This document shows positions 59,815-64,000 of a stretch of DNA of 64,000 nt, one piece after another (position 1 is the stretch's first letter; the number at the start of each line of letters is the position of its first letter). The stretch spans positions 25,358-89,357 of the forward strand of contig DAITVZ010000010.1 in NCBI GenBank assembly GCA_036841525.1, in the 5' to 3' direction. The position numbers and the translations under genes were made by a program. The notes under the pieces were generated by a model. The model did not search any database. It was not told the DNA's origin and saw nothing but the letters and a program-made list of their open reading frames with translations. The DNA comes from JAAYEA01 sp012689325 (GTDB lineage: Bacteria; Chloroflexota; Anaerolineae; JAAYEA01).

Positions 59815-61890
59815 CTAGACGTGCTTTTCGGGCTCGTCCCAGTAGTAGCTTTGCAGCGGGATGAGACAGCCGTGATAGGTCGGGTTGCTGATCGGCATGA
59901 CGAACTTGGGGTCGAGGCCCCGCAGCCCATCCTTGACGATGGTGGGCGCGGGCAACTCACCGATCACGCCCGGCATGGGGATCTCTTCCGCCAAGATGTC
60001 AAAGATCTGGAAGAGCAGCTCGGTCTGCTTCTTCTCGTCCGCAATGACGGCGATCTGGTCCCAGAGGGCCCACATCTTGCGAAGGAAGTGATCCGCCGGG
60101 GGCTCTTCCGCATTGGGGTCAGTGGGATTGTTGAACCAGAGCGTCCAGGCCTTGCACCAGCTCTTGTCCTGCGCCTTGGCCAGGAAGAAGGCCGGATCCA
60201 CGAAAGGCAGGATGGCGCGGCTCCAAGAGTGGTATTCGATCTCCACGTCATTGGCGCGGCCGCGCTGCTCGCCGAGGGAGCGCTCGACAAAGTTGTAGGT
60301 GAACTTGAGCCCAAGGTCGGCCATGTTCTTGACCACGATCTCGGCCTGGTCCTCCAAGCCGAGGGTATAGGTCTCGGCGATGATGCTGATGGGGCCGCTG
60401 CCGTCTTTCCACAGGCGAATGCCGTCGGCGCCCTTTTTGTCGTAGCCGGCCTTGTCCAGCAGCTCATTGGCGGTCTTGGGGTCGTACTCGATATAGGACG
60501 TGGTCAACTTTTCGTAGTACTGCGGCGACTGGCTCGGCGGGCTATACTGCCGCTCGGTCACCATGCCGTCGTAGACCAACTCCTTGACCTGGGTCCGATC
60601 GATGCCCAGCGAGATGGCGTGGCGGACGTCGCGGTTGTTAAAGAACTCGCGGATGAGCGGGTTCTTGCAAGTGTGGTTCAGGGCCATGCCGTGGGTGGCG
60701 TCGTCCGCGTTGATCTGCACGCGATACCCGCCCTTGGCCTCGTTCTCCTTGAGCAGGGTAAAGTTGCCAACGGCCACGTGCCGCTGCTGATAATCGATCT
60801 CGCCGCCGATGATCCACATGTTAAAGACGTCTACAGAGCTGAACAGGCGGTGCACCACCTTGTCAATGTACGGGAGCTGGTTGCCCTCGCTATCTACCTG
60901 GAAAAAGTAGGGGTTACGCTCCATGACAAAGAGCTCCTCGGTCATCGAGGTGGTGGGGATCCAGGCGTTGTGGGTAGGGCACTCCGGGTTAAGCTGCCAG
61001 GTGTTCTGGTTGGTGTAGAGCTGATCCCAAGAGTTGAAGCCCTTCTCCTTGACCAGCTTGTCCAGCGCGGCCTTGTCGCTCACCAGGTCGCCGTGGAACT
61101 GAGCCAAATAGTGGGACGGCACATAAGGATAGTTGCCTGTCAGAACGCTATAGGCAAACAACGGGTTGGGGTTCGCGAACTTGATGACGATGGTATAGTC
61201 ATCGGGGTAGGTGAACTCGGCCAGAACCTTGGGAGTGCCAGTCGAATAGGCGGTGGGCACGGCGGCGGTCAGGGTCTTGTTCTTGATGACATTCTCGTAC
61301 CACCACTTGCTGTCCGCGCTGGTGAAGGCGTGCCCGTCGGACCATTTCATCCCCTTGCGCAAGCTGATGGTCCACTGGGAGCCGTCGGCGTTCACCTCCC
61401 ATTTTTCGGCCACCTCGGGACGCAGGGACAGGTCCGCGTTGTACCAGACCAGGCTCTTCTGCGAGACCTTCTGCGGTCCCACGCGATCGGAGACGCCGTT
61501 AAAGCCTCGACGCAGGGTGCCGCCGTACTTGCCGACGCCCTCCATCAGTGGGCAGACCGACGGGTTCTCTGGCAAGCGGTCCTCCACCGGCGGGAGCTTG
61601 CCGGCCTTGACCAGCTCGGCGAGCATGGGCGCCTCGTGGAACTTGGCCGGGATCGGCGTGGCGGTGACCACCTTCTCCACGGCCACTTGCTTTTCGACAA
61701 CCACTGTCTCCTTGACCACCTTTTCGACGGCGACCTGTTTCTCGACGACCACCGTCTCCTTGACGATCTTTTCGACGGGGACCTCTTTCTCGATGATCTG
61801 GGCTGTCGGCTGCGCGCAGGCCGCAACCGCGGTGCCCACCGCCACTAGGGCCGAGGTCCGCAGGAAATCACGACGAGAAAGCCTGGACAT
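59815..61890 (-). CDS. ABC transporter substrate-binding lipoprotein, family 5 (orphan)
   Basis: A 691-residue SBP_bac_5 protein with Tat motif S-R-R-D-F-L (5-10) and lipobox VAAC (Cys25). Instead of a Pro/Thr linker it has a Val-Glu-Lys repeat (residues 39-75), then FHEAPMLAELVKAGKLPPV and a normal binding core (NADGSQWTISLRKGMKWSDG). It starts an operon of catabolic genes, with no permease or ATPase genes linked, so it must use permeases from elsewhere (such as the pair at 991-3127). GGAGGA precedes the ATG at 61890; a longer form lacks a ribosome site. Promoter at 62034-62062. Confidence 0.93.
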   Translation of the reverse strand: MSRLSRRDFLRTSALVAVGTAVAACAQPTAQIIEKEVPVEKIVKETVVVEKQVAVEKVVKETVVVEKQVAVEKVVTATPIPAKFHEAPMLAELVKAGKLPPVEDRLPENPSVCPLMEGVGKYGGTLRRGFNGVSDRVGPQKVSQKSLVWYNADLSLRPEVAEKWEVNADGSQWTISLRKGMKWSDGHAFTSADSKWWYENVIKNKTLTAAVPTAYSTGTPKVLAEFTYPDDYTIVIKFANPNPLFAYSVLTGNYPYVPSHYLAQFHGDLVSDKAALDKLVKEKGFNSWDQLYTNQNTWQLNPECPTHNAWIPTTSMTEELFVMERNPYFFQVDSEGNQLPYIDKVVHRLFSSVDVFNMWIIGGEIDYQQRHVAVGNFTLLKENEAKGGYRVQINADDATHGMALNHTCKNPLIREFFNNRDVRHAISLGIDRTQVKELVYDGMVTERQYSPPSQSPQYYEKLTTSYIEYDPKTANELLDKAGYDKKGADGIRLWKDGSGPISIIAETYTLGLEDQAEIVVKNMADLGLKFTYNFVERSLGEQRGRANDVEIEYHSWSRAILPFVDPAFFLAKAQDKSWCKAWTLWFNNPTDPNAEEPPADHFLRKMWALWDQIAVIADEKKQTELLFQIFDILAEEIPMPGVIGELPAPTIVKDGLRGLDPKFVMPISNPTYHGCLIPLQSYYWDEPEKHV
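61666..61776 (-). repeat. 16-residue tandem repeat coding for Val-Glu-Lys stalk
   Basis: Encodes two full copies of a 16-residue unit (V-E-K-[IV]-V-K-E-T-V-V-V-E-K-Q-V-A) and part of a third, immediately after the lipobox of the orphan binding protein. Probably an extended spacer from the membrane. Confidence 0.75.
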
Positions 61891-62033
61891 TACGATCCTC
61901 CTCAATCATGTCTTGGTGCCAGGCAGTCGTTGCCTGGCTGACTCGCCACGACCGATCACCTGACGGGCTGTTACGGTTCCATCCCCTTTCTCACAGAGGC
62001 ACTGTGAACGCCGCCGATCCAGAACTTGGTCAC

Positions 62034-62062
62034 ATTATCAGGCATTCCGCTTGCCCTGTCAA
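62034..62062 (-). promoter_or_regulatory. promoter of orphan SBP operon
   Basis: Minus strand TTGACA (62057-62062), 17-base spacer, GATAAT (62034-62039). Its -35 is half of the inverted repeat GTCAACtcggGTTGAC (62058-62073). Confidence 0.75.
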
Positions 62063-62068
62063 CTCGGG

Positions 62069-62096
62069 TTGACGTTTTTGCCCAGATGTCGATAAT
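62069..62096 (+). promoter_or_regulatory. promoter of amidohydrolase pair
   Basis: TTGACG (62069-62074), 16-base spacer, GATAAT (62091-62096). Six bases separate its -35 from that of the divergent operon. Confidence 0.65.
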
Positions 62097-62142
62097 GGGC
62101 GCATCACCACATGGCGGATGGCCCGCCAGGGAGGATGACTAG

Positions 62143-62892
62143 ATGCGCTTCTTTGACTGCAATGCCTTCTTTGGGCTGCCGATGAAGCGGCCGCTGGCGC
62201 CGGTGGCCACCGCTGAGGAGCTGCTGGCCGAGATGGACCGCGCCGGAGTGGAACGGGCGCTCGCCTGGCACGTCGCCCAGCACGACGCCTCGCCGCAGAT
62301 GGGCAACGAGTTGCTGGCCAAGGCCATCGCGCCACACCCGCGGCTGGTGGGCTGCTGGACCATCCTGCCCAACCAGACCCGGGAGTTCCCCGCCCCGCAG
62401 GCCTTTTTCCAGCAGATGCGCGAGGCGCGGGTGGCCGCGCTGCGCATCTTTCCGAGCTCGCATCGCTTCCTGGCCCGCGCCGTGTCGCTGGATAGCTGGC
62501 TGGGGCCGATGGCCGAGCGTCGCATCCCCCTGATCCTCTCGGTGCGGCGCGGCATGGACTGGCGCGACGTCTATGATTTCCTGCGGGACGTCCCGGACCT
62601 GCTTTGCATCCTCTGCGACCACGGCTGCTGGGGGCAGGACCGGCTCTTCCGCCCGCTTATGGAGCGCTACCCCAACCTGCACATCGACCTGGCCCAGTAC
62701 CTGCTGGACGGCGGGATCGAGGCGCTGGTGGCGGACTATGGCGCGTCCCGCATCCTGTGGGGGAGCGGCTTCCCCGAGTCCTATTTCGGCGGCATGATGA
62801 TGGCCCTGAAGCATGCTCGCATTCCCGACGAGGCGAAGGAAGCCATCGCAGGGGGCAATCTCGAGCGTATCCTGGGGGAGGTGCAGCTATGA
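62143..62892 (+). CDS. amidohydrolase-related TIM barrel lacking metal ligands
   Basis: A 249-residue short amidohydrolase-fold protein. The first strand reads RFFDCNAFFGLP, so the HxH zinc motif is absent, and the last-strand Asp is missing (GSGFP, Gly209, instead of GSDxP). LCDHGCWGQD and the overall barrel layout remain. It therefore probably has no classic metal site, although an alternative one cannot be excluded. GGAGGATGA-type site before the ATG. The stop overlaps the start of the next gene (ATGA), which codes for a longer relative keeping both motifs; they may form a heteromer. Confidence 0.75.
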   Translation: MRFFDCNAFFGLPMKRPLAPVATAEELLAEMDRAGVERALAWHVAQHDASPQMGNELLAKAIAPHPRLVGCWTILPNQTREFPAPQAFFQQMREARVAALRIFPSSHRFLARAVSLDSWLGPMAERRIPLILSVRRGMDWRDVYDFLRDVPDLLCILCDHGCWGQDRLFRPLMERYPNLHIDLAQYLLDGGIEALVADYGASRILWGSGFPESYFGGMMMALKHARIPDEAKEAIAGGNLERILGEVQL

Positions 62893-63698
62893 TCGGCAAT
62901 TCGGAATTGGCCCGCGAGTTCTGGGAGACCGGCAAGTCGGCCACCTGCCCCATCTATGACATGCACGGGCATATGGGCGTCTTTCACTCCATCCACTTTC
63001 CCCGGCCCACTGCGGAGGACATGATCCGCACCCTGGACGAGGCGGGCGTGCGCATGCTCACCTTTTCGCACCATTGGGCGCTCTTTTCGCCGGACCAGGG
63101 CAACCGCCCCGCCATCGAAGCGGTGCGCCGTCACCCCGACCGGCTGCGCGCCTATTGCCTGGTGAACCCCAACTATCCGGAGAACACCGCCGCGGACCTG
63201 GCCCAGTTCGAGCAGCACCGCGACGTCTTTGTCGGCTTCAAGTTCCTGGCCGGTTACCACGGCATCCCCCTGACGGACCCGCGCAACGCCCCCGCCTGGG
63301 AATACGCTAACGAGCACAAGCTCCTGGTGCTGACCCATACCTGGGGCCACAGCGTGGTGGACGGCCCCGGCGTGCTGCGCGAGATCGCCGGGCGCTACCC
63401 CAATATCAAGCTGCTGATGGGCCACTCTTGCCACGGCGAATGGGACGCGGCGGTGGCGCTGGTCCGCGACTTTCCGCACGTCTATTTGGAGCTGACGGCG
63501 CTCTTTGACGACCGAGGGATCATGGAGAAATTCGTCCGCGAGGCCGGCTCGGATCGGATGCTCTTTGGCACCGACTTGCCCTGGTTCGACCCGCACCAGG
63601 CCATCGGCGTGCTCTGCAACGCCGATATCAGCGACGACGACCGGCACAACATCTGCCACCGCAACGCGGAAAAGCTGCTAGCGCCATTTCTAGGCTGA
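62889..63698 (+). CDS. amidohydrolase family protein with intact HxH and Asp
   Basis: A 269-residue metal-dependent hydrolase of the amidohydrolase-2 type. MHGHMG supplies His26 and His28; His in LTHTWGHS and LLMGHSCHGEWD, and Asp229 in LFGTDLPWFD, complete the set. Such enzymes are decarboxylases or lactone/amide hydrolases; a sugar lactone or aromatic acid is possible. Translationally coupled to the preceding metal-site-less paralogue. A longer open frame upstream is not used. Confidence 0.82.
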   Translation: MIGNSELAREFWETGKSATCPIYDMHGHMGVFHSIHFPRPTAEDMIRTLDEAGVRMLTFSHHWALFSPDQGNRPAIEAVRRHPDRLRAYCLVNPNYPENTAADLAQFEQHRDVFVGFKFLAGYHGIPLTDPRNAPAWEYANEHKLLVLTHTWGHSVVDGPGVLREIAGRYPNIKLLMGHSCHGEWDAAVALVRDFPHVYLELTALFDDRGIMEKFVREAGSDRMLFGTDLPWFDPHQAIGVLCNADISDDDRHNICHRNAEKLLAPFLG

Positions 63699-63719
63699 GC
63701 CAACCCGGAGGGTGAGAGG

Positions 63720-64000
63720 ATGACGATCCCGGACTACCAATCGCTGATGCTGCCCCTGCTCAGATACGCCGGAGATGGCGATGAACACTCGCTCCGCCAG
63801 ACGATTGATGCTCTTGCGGACAATCTCGGCCTGGCCGAGGGGGAGCGACAACAGCTCTTGCCCAGTGGACTGCAGGCGACCTTTGATAACCGTGTGGGCT
63901 GGGCGCGCAGCTATCTGAAGAAAGCGGCATTGCTGGAATCTACACGGCGAGGCCACTTCAGGATCACGGATAAGGGACGAGCGGTCCTACGGAATGCACC
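63720..64000 (+). CDS. Mrr-type restriction protein, N-terminal winged-helix domain (3'-truncated by window)
   Basis: The frame from ATG 63720 is open to the right edge (93 full codons). The deduced start MTIPDYQSLMLPLLRYAGDG, then NLGLAEGERQQLLPSG, FDNRVGWARSYLKKAALLES and GHFRITDKG matches the Mrr N-terminal (winged-helix) domain closely. The PD-(D/E)XK nuclease domain would lie past the edge. Full proteins cleave modified DNA and are defence or stress-related. GGAGGGTGAGAGG precedes the ATG. Unrelated in function to the amidohydrolases 21 bases upstream. Confidence 0.85.
   Translation, partial: MTIPDYQSLMLPLLRYAGDGDEHSLRQTIDALADNLGLAEGERQQLLPSGLQATFDNRVGWARSYLKKAALLESTRRGHFRITDKGRAVLRNA

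Noticed and set aside
61666..61776. CRISPR array in the binding-protein N terminus
   Set aside because: The 48-base repeat encodes a regular 16-residue unit in frame and has no unique spacers.
59728..61848. A 706-codon plus-strand frame opposite the orphan binding protein
   Set aside because: Antisense frame; crosses a hairpin and the next gene's end, no start signals.

Overview
The window is 64 kb of GC-rich bacterial chromosome that most likely comes from the Chloroflexota (Anaerolineae or a close relative). The evidence is compositional and architectural: exported proteins whose domains are joined by Thr-Pro-Arg linkers (TPTRTATRT type); three large family 5 solute-binding lipoproteins that share the block APMLAELVKAGKLPPV near the N terminus; twin-arginine lipoprotein signals; and a multi-domain exported protein ending in HLPLLMK. 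No 16S rRNA or other marker is present, so the assignment is an inference. I saw no tRNA, rRNA, CRISPR array, transposase or replication origin by eye.

Left part (1-13.6 kb): a truncated Asp-box beta-propeller runs in from the left edge. It is followed by a leftward peptide/oligosaccharide ABC importer operon (two binding lipoproteins and two permeases, but no ATPase genes). Divergent from it, across a region with two perfect sigma70-type promoters, lie tatA and a gene encoding a TatB-like segment fused to TatC. Because the binding proteins carry Tat signals, the exporter and its likely cargo are neighbours. Next come an iron alcohol dehydrogenase, a single-domain response regulator, a tyrosine-recombinase-fold protein that has lost its catalytic residues, and a GT39-like membrane glycosyltransferase.

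Middle part (13.6-37.7 kb): a 1158-residue exported metzincin-like protein and a GH29 fucosidase read rightward. A leftward six-gene operon (Gfo/Idh oxidoreductase, aldo/keto reductase, GH38 alpha-mannosidase, second GH29 fucosidase, GNAT, HAD phosphatase) looks like a glycan-trimming unit. It faces a rightward M42 peptidase / CDP-alcohol phosphatidyltransferase / lauroyl-type acyltransferase operon. These are followed by YkvA, a rhomboid protease, a zinc alcohol dehydrogenase, two flavoenzymes, tandem duplicated EEP phosphohydrolases, a c-type cytochrome lipoprotein and a GHL6-type glycoside hydrolase.

Right part (37.7-64 kb): two large exported proteins (NHL propeller plus PPC domain; a 1190-residue adhesin-like protein), a lactonase, then a rightward run of an unknown membrane protein, a URO-D family protein, DUF2834, tldD, a four-helix-bundle (IVP) gene, pmbA, Nudix, cupin and a sugar isomerase. 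A leftward seven-gene unit (orphan Tat binding lipoprotein, DegT aminotransferase, TolB/PL22-like propeller, DUF3604, enolase-superfamily dehydratase, CBM9-like protein, M19 dipeptidase) looks like a dedicated uptake and catabolic operon and is the best candidate here for an undescribed pathway. Divergent from it are a pair of amidohydrolases, one lacking metal ligands, and the N-terminal part of an Mrr-type restriction protein at the right edge.

Regulatory signals are unusually readable. Near-consensus -35/-10 pairs precede most operons, six of them using TTGCCG at -35, and perfect hairpins sit at most convergent gene ends.
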